Shown here piece after piece: positions 1 through 5,315 of a DNA stretch of 5,315 nt. Origin of the DNA: Sphingomonadales bacterium (lineage in GTDB: Bacteria > Pseudomonadota > Alphaproteobacteria > Sphingomonadales > Sphingomonadaceae). The notes beneath the pieces were generated by a model. It ran no database searches, had not been told where the DNA came from, and worked only from the letters and a program-made list of their open reading frames with translations. Position numbers and translations under genes: made by a program. The stretch lies in NCBI GenBank assembly GCA_017302775.1, contig JAFLDC010000214.1:1-5315 (forward strand), given 5' to 3'. Positions within the stretch are counted from its first letter, which is position 1, and each line of letters starts with the position of its first letter.

Positions 1-2
1 AG

Positions 3-596
3 AATCACAGGCTTCTGCTCGATGGAAATGATGTGCCGTTTATTCAATCACCAAATGGCGGCGCCCCGTTGACGGCAACCTATCTCATTCTTCATTACAC
101 GGCGGGTACGACAGCCGCTGGTGCGACAAACTGGTTCAAGAATCCAGAGGCCAAAGCCTCGGCTCACCTTGTCCTCGACCGGGACGGCTCTGTAACCCAG
201 ATGATGCCCTTCAACAAGGTTGCTTGGCATGCCGGGAAGAGTTCATGGAAAGGCCTCGAAGGCTTCAACCGTCACTCGATCGGCATTGAAATCGTAAACG
301 CCGGGAAGCTTCACAAAAACGGCGCCGGCAAGTGGGTGAACTGGGCGAATAACGTCATCAAGGACTCGGATGTCATCGTCGCCAGACATAAGAATGAAGC
401 CGGCGAAGCGGGATGGCATGTGTTTACCGAGCAACAGATAGAGGCTGTGGTTTCCATCGGCGTCGCTCTCCGCAAGCAGTACAATTTCGTGGATGTGCTG
501 GGTCACGATGACATCGCGCCAGATCGAAAAGTTGATCCGGGACCGGCGTTTCCGATGATCAGTGTCGCATCGAAGATTCTCGGTCGTTCAGATTGA
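3..596 (+). CDS. N-acetylmuramoyl-L-alanine amidase, AmpD/T7-lysozyme type (Amidase_2 fold), 5' partial
   Basis: Predicted zinc amidase that cuts the bond between N-acetylmuramic acid and L-alanine in peptidoglycan or its fragments. Counting the GTG at 33 as residue 1, the motifs are LHYTAG (zinc ligand H21), AWHAG (H66), GIEIVN (E86, matching the catalytic Glu of AmpD), GHDDIAPDRKVDPGP (zinc ligands H158 and D168) and K166, two residues before the Asp as in AmpD. The catalytic set is therefore complete. The GTG at 33 is probably not the true start: the frame is open back to the window edge and reads NHRLLLDGNDVPF, which resembles the N-terminus usual for this subfamily, so a few codons are missing upstream. 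No signal peptide is visible, but the extreme N-terminus is not seen. The protein ends soon after the amidase domain, with no cell-wall-binding repeat. Prophage endolysin or cellular recycling amidase are both possible. The nearest downstream gene on the same strand is 161 bases away. Confidence 0.93.
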   Translation, partial: NHRLLLDGNDVPFIQSPNGGAPLTATYLILHYTAGTTAAGATNWFKNPEAKASAHLVLDRDGSVTQMMPFNKVAWHAGKSSWKGLEGFNRHSIGIEIVNAGKLHKNGAGKWVNWANNVIKDSDVIVARHKNEAGEAGWHVFTEQQIEAVVSIGVALRKQYNFVDVLGHDDIAPDRKVDPGPAFPMISVASKILGRSD

Positions 597-757
597 AGCG
601 TGGCTTCTGGTTTCTTCCGGTCGCCGCGAGACTCTGGAGCATCGGGCTCGCCGTTAATTGGTTCCTTATTGGTTGGTCCACGATCTCGGCCAAGACCAGA
701 AAATGTGAGATTCCAAGCTAAATCGACTGCCTTGAGCAGTAAAAGTGGAGAACAGCG
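597..757. other. Intergenic gap between amidase and lipoprotein genes
   Basis: This 161-base stretch holds no convincing gene. A small perfect stem, GAAGC-GTG-GCTTC (595-607), overlaps the amidase stop codon and is followed by TGGTTTCTT. It is too short and lacks a real T-run, so it is at best a weak terminator. In the middle lies the direct repeat ATTGGTT x2 described separately. I found no -35/-10 pair with good matches and 16-18 base spacing. Even so, this is the most likely place for a promoter of the downstream three-gene operon, because the later gaps are only 15 and 49 bases. Confidence 0.6.
657..674. repeat. Short direct repeat ATTGGTT x2, 11-base period
   Basis: ATTGGTT occurs at 657-663 and again at 668-674, so the two copies start 11 bases apart, about one helical turn. 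The copies lie roughly 85-100 bases upstream of the lipoprotein start codon. Two half-sites on the same face of the helix is a layout used by many regulators, so an operator is possible. A 7-base repeat can also arise by chance, and no regulator gene is in view. Confidence 0.3.
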
Positions 758-1423
758 ATGTTTCTTCGATTTCTTCGGGTACTCGCGCTTGTCGGCCTGC
801 CTGTGCTGGCAGGCTGCGAGGGCTCGCCGAATTTGCGCGCGTCCGCACTGGATTTCGGCCACGTAAAAGGCATCACGACGACCGGCGGCCTCAGACTGGT
901 TACAGAACGTCAGCGCATGCATGTCGATGGTTCGACCCTCCCAGTCCTGTGTACTGAGCCCAGCCCCGACTACGCGGTCGGTTTCGGCCGTACGGCAAAG
1001 GTCGATGCAAAAGCTGTTGTGCCTGCCGCGGTAGGAACGGGAGTATCGAACATCGATGGCTCGCTGAATCTCGATTTCAGCCGCACCGAGACCGTATCAA
1101 AGATCGGAGAGCCTACGGCTGGGGTGCTGGCCTTGCGGGATGGGCTCTACGCAGCATGCCAAAGTTACGTGAATGGCGTCATCGGCCATGATGCCTACTC
1201 AATGATCCTGAGTCAGTACGGAACCTTGCTGGTTGCGTTGGTCGGCAATGACAAGGCGCAGGTGGGGCGTCCCGGCAACGCGACGCTCTCGGCTCTGACC
1301 GTGGCTTGCATAAGCGGGCATGATCGCACGCGCTATCCGCCAGGGTCGACGGGCAGCAACCGCCTCCTGTCCGAAGCCTTCTGCCGCGACGTTCTGCGCC
1401 GCGTTCTTGCGCGCTCGGGCTGA
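758..1423 (+). CDS. Small predicted lipoprotein of unknown function
   Basis: This is a 221-residue protein. The N-terminus is a lipoprotein signal peptide: basic residues R4 and R7, a hydrophobic stretch at 8-18, and the lipobox LAGC with C20 as the lipidated cysteine. Residue +2 is Glu, not Asp, so by the enterobacterial Lol rule it would go to the outer membrane; the rule is less certain in other groups. The mature part has four cysteines (C65, C134, C184, C209), enough for two periplasmic disulfides. Two segments look like conserved cores: LCTEPSPDYA around 64-73 and RDGLYAACQSYVNGVI at 127-142, followed by a helical part to about 162. The middle (80-110) is low in complexity and rich in A, V, G and S. 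GTGGAG at 745-750 is a suitably spaced ribosome binding site for the ATG at 758. The next gene starts 15 bases after the stop, so the two are probably co-transcribed. I do not recognise a named family with a known biochemical function. Confidence 0.88.
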   Translation: MFLRFLRVLALVGLPVLAGCEGSPNLRASALDFGHVKGITTTGGLRLVTERQRMHVDGSTLPVLCTEPSPDYAVGFGRTAKVDAKAVVPAAVGTGVSNIDGSLNLDFSRTETVSKIGEPTAGVLALRDGLYAACQSYVNGVIGHDAYSMILSQYGTLLVALVGNDKAQVGRPGNATLSALTVACISGHDRTRYPPGSTGSNRLLSEAFCRDVLRRVLARSG

Positions 1424-1428
1424 ACCAC

Positions 1429-1433
1429 GGAGG
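1429..1433 (+). promoter_or_regulatory. Ribosome binding site of the 577-residue membrane protein
   Basis: GGAGG lies 5 bases before the ATG at 1439, within the 15-base gap after the lipoprotein stop. It is the strongest Shine-Dalgarno match in the window and fixes this start over later in-frame ATG codons. Confidence 0.8.
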
Positions 1434-1438
1434 TTGCA

Positions 1439-3172
1439 ATGTCCCCTTCTACGCTCTTGCCCATCGGGCTCACTCCTCTCGCTTGGCTCCTTCCCTCGAG
1501 CCGGACATTCGCGATCGCGCTCATCGCGATTGTCTTTGCATGGCTGACGGTTGTCATCGCCGTCCACATCAATCACGGCGTTCGGTTCCGACGCCTCAAA
1601 CTGATCCACGGCTTTCTGTTCAGCTTTTCGCCCCTCCAGAGAACTTATCAGGAGGGCGCGGCCGAGCCAGCCCACAAGCAGCCTGTGCGCGACATCCGCA
1701 ACACGCCGTCGATGGAATTCGTCATCAGCAAGTACACTATCGATCTAGACGAAGGACTGGACAAAGACGCATTCAAGGCGCTCCGCAAGGAGGTTCTGAG
1801 CGGAGATCCGGAAAAGCAGATCGAGCACGTTATCAACCGGATCCATTGCTTCCAACTGCGCGTAAATCGCAGGATGGTTTGGCAGAGCCTGCCTTACATG
1901 GTGCTGGTCGCTGCGGGTTGGGGGCTGGTCCTAGATCAAGCTGACCAACTTCTCGGTTTCACAAGCCAGACCAGGTCTGACAACCCGATGCTTCGCGCCG
2001 TCGCCCTGCTGTTCCTCGGCAGCTATCTTGGCACGTTGACGGTGATCATCCGAGCGGTCACGCAGTTCGACCTCACTGCCACAACCTTCCTGAAAGCAGG
2101 CTACCACCTGCTCGAGAGCTGCGTTGCTGGCCTGTTGCTGGTAGCCATTTTCCATCTCCTGCCAGGGCAGGCCGCCTGGAGCGGTTGGGCGGTGCCGATT
2201 ACATATCCGTTATTGTTCGCGGTGGGATTTGTGCCGGATGCCGGCTTGCGAACGCTAATGTCAAGTATTGGCGCCAGTCTTGAAAGAAAACCGGCAGAAG
2301 GGGAGGCAGAAGGTTGGCTCGCGAAAGTCGGCGGCAAACTGATGCGTGCGGTCAAGTTGACCGATGGCCGCTTCGCCAGCGCCACGAAATCCATCTCGCT
2401 CGATGTCATTGACGGCATCGACATGTTCACCCGTCACCGGTTGTCGGAGGCCGGAATCTACGAGGTGCAAAATCTCGCTGTCGCCAATCCGATCCTGCTG
2501 CATGTCGAAACGCCTTTCGGCATCTACCAGACGATCGATTGGGTTGCGCAGGCCCAGTTGTGCACTGTCGTGGGGCCGGAACGCTTCCTGCTGCTTCGGC
2601 AGTTCAACATCCGTACCATTTTCGATCTCGAACGGGCCGTGCTCAGTCTGAAGTCCACCCAGCCGATGCGTCAGATTCTCGGTAGTTTCCTGCTGATGAA
2701 TACCAATACCCTTCGCGAGGTCGAATCCCTTTCGGGCTCAAAAATGCCGTCCATTCCGGGTTCATCGGGCAAGCCGGTCAACAGCGACGAATTTGCCGAA
2801 TGGGTGATCGGCATTGCCCGCGGGGCTGCCGACTGCAGAATGAAGAAACTGGTAAAGCCATCCGCGCAACCGCCTGGCACGAATGGACCGCAATTCGATG
2901 GTCCGACCGACTATCGGGTCTATGCTGCCGCATTGCCTTCCAACACAATGGTCGTAGCCAGTTTTGACGTGGAGACGTCCGGTGGTTCCGACAAAATTGA
3001 GATTGTCGAATGTTCCGGGGAACTGGACGCCACGATCAAGCACATGGTCCGGGTCATCATGGATGACCTTCACGTGCTGCGGCTGCGTCAGGTCTGGGAA
3101 TGCATCGCCCGAATTCTGGGCCGGGATGCAGCGACACTGGACGATAGCGAGGACATGTTTTTCGGAGCCTGA
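1439..3172 (+). CDS. Polytopic membrane protein with C-terminal helix-hairpin-helix-like region, function unknown
   Basis: This is a 577-residue protein. Likely membrane helices are at about 23-44, 149-165, 185-205, 221-241 and 250-270. Basic residues follow helix 1 (RFRRLK, 49-54), sit between helices 3 and 4 (R205, K219) and follow helix 5 (R271, R283, K284). By the positive-inside rule, the loop at 45-148 and the C-terminal 300 residues are cytoplasmic. The loop is partly charged and helical (about 104-147). In the C-terminal part, residues 321-351 (LDVIDGIDMFTRHRLSEAGI followed by YEVQNLA) and 378-402 (FLLLRQFNIRTIFDLERAV) each resemble a helix-hairpin-helix unit; I infer this from pattern only. 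Between them is the motif TPFGIYQTIDWVAQAQL (358-374). After a Pro/Gly/Ser linker (437-447 and 474-490) comes a small alpha/beta-looking domain (491-562) with an acidic tail. The gene lies between the lipoprotein (15 bases) and the patatin (49 bases), so it is probably a partner of both. No enzymatic motif is seen. Confidence 0.88.
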   Translation: MSPSTLLPIGLTPLAWLLPSSRTFAIALIAIVFAWLTVVIAVHINHGVRFRRLKLIHGFLFSFSPLQRTYQEGAAEPAHKQPVRDIRNTPSMEFVISKYTIDLDEGLDKDAFKALRKEVLSGDPEKQIEHVINRIHCFQLRVNRRMVWQSLPYMVLVAAGWGLVLDQADQLLGFTSQTRSDNPMLRAVALLFLGSYLGTLTVIIRAVTQFDLTATTFLKAGYHLLESCVAGLLLVAIFHLLPGQAAWSGWAVPITYPLLFAVGFVPDAGLRTLMSSIGASLERKPAEGEAEGWLAKVGGKLMRAVKLTDGRFASATKSISLDVIDGIDMFTRHRLSEAGIYEVQNLAVANPILLHVETPFGIYQTIDWVAQAQLCTVVGPERFLLLRQFNIRTIFDLERAVLSLKSTQPMRQILGSFLLMNTNTLREVESLSGSKMPSIPGSSGKPVNSDEFAEWVIGIARGAADCRMKKLVKPSAQPPGTNGPQFDGPTDYRVYAAALPSNTMVVASFDVETSGGSDKIEIVECSGELDATIKHMVRVIMDDLHVLRLRQVWECIARILGRDAATLDDSEDMFFGA

Positions 3173-3206
3173 GCGCGCCGGAGGGGTGCCGGTTTCGGTT
3201 CAAACG

Positions 3207-3212
3207 GGGGAG
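3207..3212 (+). promoter_or_regulatory. Ribosome binding site that decides the patatin start
   Basis: GGGGAG ends 9 bases before the ATG at 3222. It supports this ATG over the in-frame GTG at 3186, which lies only 14 bases after the previous stop codon and has no well-spaced purine-rich site of its own. It also supports it over the internal ATG at 3294, whose use would remove part of the N-terminal helix. Confidence 0.6.
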
Positions 3213-3221
3213 TGGCGAAGG

Positions 3222-5315
3222 ATGGACGAGCTGGATGCGAATACGACAACATCGTCTTCCGGGCACACGGTTCAATTCGATACCGTGTTTGGGATGGAGC
3301 TGGACTGGTTGACACCCTGGCGCAAGGCGCACGGTCGAGAAGTAGCTACCCAGGGGGAAGCCGGCGCCACGATGCCGCTGGCCGGGATCGCGCTTTCGGG
3401 CGGGGGAATCCGTTCGGCGTCTTTCGCGCTAGGCGCGCTGCAGGCGCTGGATGCCAAGCTCGCGGCGACGGTTAAGCGGAACAGCCCGCCAGCAGGGGAA
3501 AGCCAGACGCCGACGTCTGATTTCAAGGCGCTCGACATCGAGTATTCTGCACTCGGAAGGTTCGATTATCTCTCTACCGTTTCGGGCGGCGGCTACATCG
3601 GCACAGCCATGATTCAGGGTATGCAGAATTCCGGCGGCGCCTTTTTGCTGCAAGACCTGAATGACCGCGAAGACACGGCAGCCGTCAGGCATATCCGTGA
3701 TCATTCCCGTTACCTGATGCCGCATGGTTGGATCGACCTTCTGTCCTCGTCTGTGGTGATCCTGCGCGGAATCTTCGTGAATATCGTCTTGGTAGCTTCG
3801 GTCGTTGCTCTCGCGGCCTTGTTATGGCTGGCGGCGGCCTTCGGCCTGAACCGATTTGCAGCCGATCTCATGAATTGGCTGGCTTCCCAGCTTTGGCTTG
3901 GCCCGTTACCGGTATCGCTGCTGAGCGCGCTGGTTTTCGTTCTGCTGGGGTATGGCTGGGGGATCCTGAGATCTGGGGGGAAGAAGCCTGGCACCGAGTT
4001 CGGTACATGGATCAACCGGCTGGCGACCTGGCTGCTAGTTCTCTGGCTGGCTGTACTGGTGATCGAGATTCAGCCGTGCGCACTGGGTGCTCTTGCGGCG
4101 TGGAAAGCACAACCTCAGGAGGCCGGCGGCTATTTCGCAACACTTAAGCAGAACTTCGAATGGATCCTCGGCGTGCTCGGGGTTCTCGGCACCCTGTTCA
4201 GCAGCTTCCTCACCGACCGGATCGCCGCCGACGAGCGCGATGCCAGCCGCATCGCGATGGTCCGGCGCGTCAGTGCGCGGGTAGCTCTCTGGGTGGTATC
4301 GATCATCCTGCCGGCGCTGATCTGGCTGGCTTTCCTCCATGCCGTATTGGAACTTCAAACCCTGACCCTCGACCAGAAATCGTTGATCGGCATCGGCGCC
4401 CTGATCCTGCTAGTCTCCGGTATCCTACTCGATCCCAACGCAAATTCGCTATTCCAGCTTTATCGCGAGCGGCTTGAAGTTGCCTTCCTCCATGCAGTTG
4501 ACGCTGAAGAAATCAGAAAAGTTAATCCGGGCCTGAAGCTCAAACATAAAACGGGACCGCTTGCCACGGCCGCAAGACTGCCCAACCCCAAGGCATCGCC
4601 ACTGCATATCGCCAATGCTGCGCTGAACATCCAGGGCTCACCCGAAGTCAACAAGCGCGGCCGGGACGCTGATCTCTACTCGTTCAGCCCGGTCGCGCAT
4701 GGCAGTGCTTCCACCGGCTTCCGGTTGGCTGATCCTACATCGCCGGTGCTGGAACCCGCGGCGATCATGGCGATTTCCGGTGCTGCCGCCTCATCGAACA
4801 TGGGCAGCCAGACCATTCGTGGCCTCGCGCTAACGCTGGCGCTGCTCAATGTCCGCCTCGGCTACTGGTTGCCGAACCCGCGTGTGCCTTCCTCCGGCCG
4901 GTTCGACCGGCTGTGGAAGCGTTTGTACCTGATCCAGGAAATGTTCAGCCAGCTCGATGAGAAATCTCCGGAGATTTACCTCACCGATGGCGGGCATATC
5001 GAGAACCTCGGCCTTTACGAACTGCTGCGACGGCGCTGCGAGCTTATCGTGGTCGTGGATGCGGAGGCGGACCCATCGCTCAGCTTCGCATCATTCATTG
5101 CCCTGCAACGCTACGCCCGGCTGGACCTCGGCATCCGGATCGAGCTTCCCTGGCAGGAGATCCGCAGCAGCCATCGTGCGGTGGAGCCAATTCTCAACCG
5201 GGGCGAACTGCCGGCCAAGGCGATGAAGGTGGCCGGCACCCATATCGCGGTGGGCGAAATCGAGTATCCCGGAGGCAAGGGCCGGCTCGTCTACGTTAAG
5301 GCATCGATGACCGGC
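3222..5315 (+). CDS. Large membrane-embedded patatin-like phospholipase, 3' partial
   Basis: The frame is open for all 698 codons to the window edge; the stop lies outside. Patatins are lipid acyl hydrolases with a Ser-Asp dyad. The glycine-rich oxyanion loop is SGGGIRS (59-65). The nucleophile elbow is TVSGGGYIG with S121; the first glycine of GxSxG is replaced by T119, as seen in some large bacterial members. The catalytic Asp is D589 in TDGGHIENLGLYELLRRR (588-605). Between them lies a membrane insert with about six helices: 184-208, 229-250, 263-283, 312-330, 350-376 and 386-403. Basic loops at 250-266 and 333-353 give an N-in, C-in topology, so both catalytic halves would be on the cytoplasmic side. 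Other segments matching my memory of this subfamily are NSLFQLYRERLEVAF (408-422), LHIANAALNIQG, SFSPVAHGSASTGFR, ISGAAASSNMGSQT, LNVRLGYWLPNPR and VVVDAEADP. It is probably the end of the operon's core and acts on membrane phospholipids; the true substrate is unknown. Confidence 0.95.
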   Translation, partial: MDELDANTTTSSSGHTVQFDTVFGMELDWLTPWRKAHGREVATQGEAGATMPLAGIALSGGGIRSASFALGALQALDAKLAATVKRNSPPAGESQTPTSDFKALDIEYSALGRFDYLSTVSGGGYIGTAMIQGMQNSGGAFLLQDLNDREDTAAVRHIRDHSRYLMPHGWIDLLSSSVVILRGIFVNIVLVASVVALAALLWLAAAFGLNRFAADLMNWLASQLWLGPLPVSLLSALVFVLLGYGWGILRSGGKKPGTEFGTWINRLATWLLVLWLAVLVIEIQPCALGALAAWKAQPQEAGGYFATLKQNFEWILGVLGVLGTLFSSFLTDRIAADERDASRIAMVRRVSARVALWVVSIILPALIWLAFLHAVLELQTLTLDQKSLIGIGALILLVSGILLDPNANSLFQLYRERLEVAFLHAVDAEEIRKVNPGLKLKHKTGPLATAARLPNPKASPLHIANAALNIQGSPEVNKRGRDADLYSFSPVAHGSASTGFRLADPTSPVLEPAAIMAISGAAASSNMGSQTIRGLALTLALLNVRLGYWLPNPRVPSSGRFDRLWKRLYLIQEMFSQLDEKSPEIYLTDGGHIENLGLYELLRRRCELIVVVDAEADPSLSFASFIALQRYARLDLGIRIELPWQEIRSSHRAVEPILNRGELPAKAMKVAGTHIAVGEIEYPGGKGRLVYVKASMTG

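Noticed and set aside
595..607. GAAGC-GTG-GCTTC stem as a terminator of the amidase gene
   Set aside because: Five base pairs and a 3-base loop with no uninterrupted T-run is too weak; it also overlaps the stop codon.
597..757. Sigma-70 promoter before the lipoprotein
   Set aside because: TTGG-type -35 candidates have no -10-like sequence at 16-18 bases; nothing beyond chance matches was found.
600..866. Open frame of 88 codons filling the amidase-lipoprotein gap
   Set aside because: It starts at a GTG with no ribosome binding site, is rich in Arg, Ser and Pro in an irregular way, and runs into the well-supported lipoprotein gene in another frame.
503..922. Minus-strand open frame of 139 codons across the gap
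   Set aside because: It overlaps the ends of two supported genes, has no recognisable domain, and is the kind of antisense frame that high-GC coding sequence produces.
1199..1675. Minus-strand open frame of 158 codons
   Set aside because: Its composition is low-complexity and charged (many D, R, E), and it lies fully antisense to the lipoprotein and membrane protein genes.
3178..3208. Possible small hairpins (CCGG/CCGG and imperfect CCGGTTT/AAACGGG) near the patatin ribosome binding site
   Set aside because: Stems are 4 pairs or contain a mismatch, and the core GGAG at 3209-3212 stays outside them, so a regulatory role is not supported.
3212..3475. Plus-strand 87-codon frame near the patatin start
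   Set aside because: It is a shifted reading of the patatin N-terminus; only the frame from 3222 contains SGGGIRS and the downstream catalytic motifs.
3728..4147. Plus-strand open frame of 139 codons inside the patatin region
   Set aside because: It is out of frame with the patatin, which is continuous through here with coherent membrane helices and family motifs.
758..5315. CBASS or other known cyclic-nucleotide defence operon
   Set aside because: A patatin is present, but no nucleotidyltransferase, CD-NTase-associated protein or HORMA/TRIP-like gene is in the window, and CapV-type patatins are compact and lack this membrane insert.

Overview
The window looks like a piece of the chromosome (or a large accessory element) of a high-GC Gram-negative bacterium. 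Support for this is a Lol-type lipoprotein, G/C-rich third codon positions, strong Shine-Dalgarno sequences and the style of the protein families. Alphaproteobacteria is my best guess, but there is no rRNA or other marker here to prove it.

Layout: all four genes are on the + strand. (1) Up to 596: the end of an AmpD/T7-lysozyme-type N-acetylmuramoyl-L-alanine amidase with all its zinc and catalytic residues. It is cut at its 5' end by the window edge. (2) 597-757: a 161-base gap without a convincing gene, holding a 7-base direct repeat with an 11-base period. (3) 758-1423: a small lipoprotein with a clear lipobox and four further cysteines. (4) 1439-3172: a 577-residue protein with about five membrane helices and a long C-terminal soluble part that contains helix-hairpin-helix-like segments. 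(5) From 3222 past the window end: a very large patatin-like phospholipase whose catalytic serine and aspartate lie on either side of a six-helix membrane insert. It is open for all 698 codons visible and is the largest coding region here.

The lipoprotein, membrane protein and patatin genes are tightly spaced (15 and 49 bases), each with its own ribosome binding site, and are probably one operon. The amidase lies upstream on the same strand and may or may not be co-transcribed.

Reading them together is inference. The lipoprotein would sit on the periplasmic side of the envelope. The 577-residue protein and the patatin would both be in the inner membrane, with their large soluble parts facing the cytoplasm by the positive-inside rule. 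A peptidoglycan amidase next to an embedded phospholipase suggests an envelope-acting module. That could be remodelling, lysis, a toxin or a defence effector. No nucleotide cyclase, protease, reverse transcriptase, secretion gene or immunity gene that would decide between these is visible in the window.
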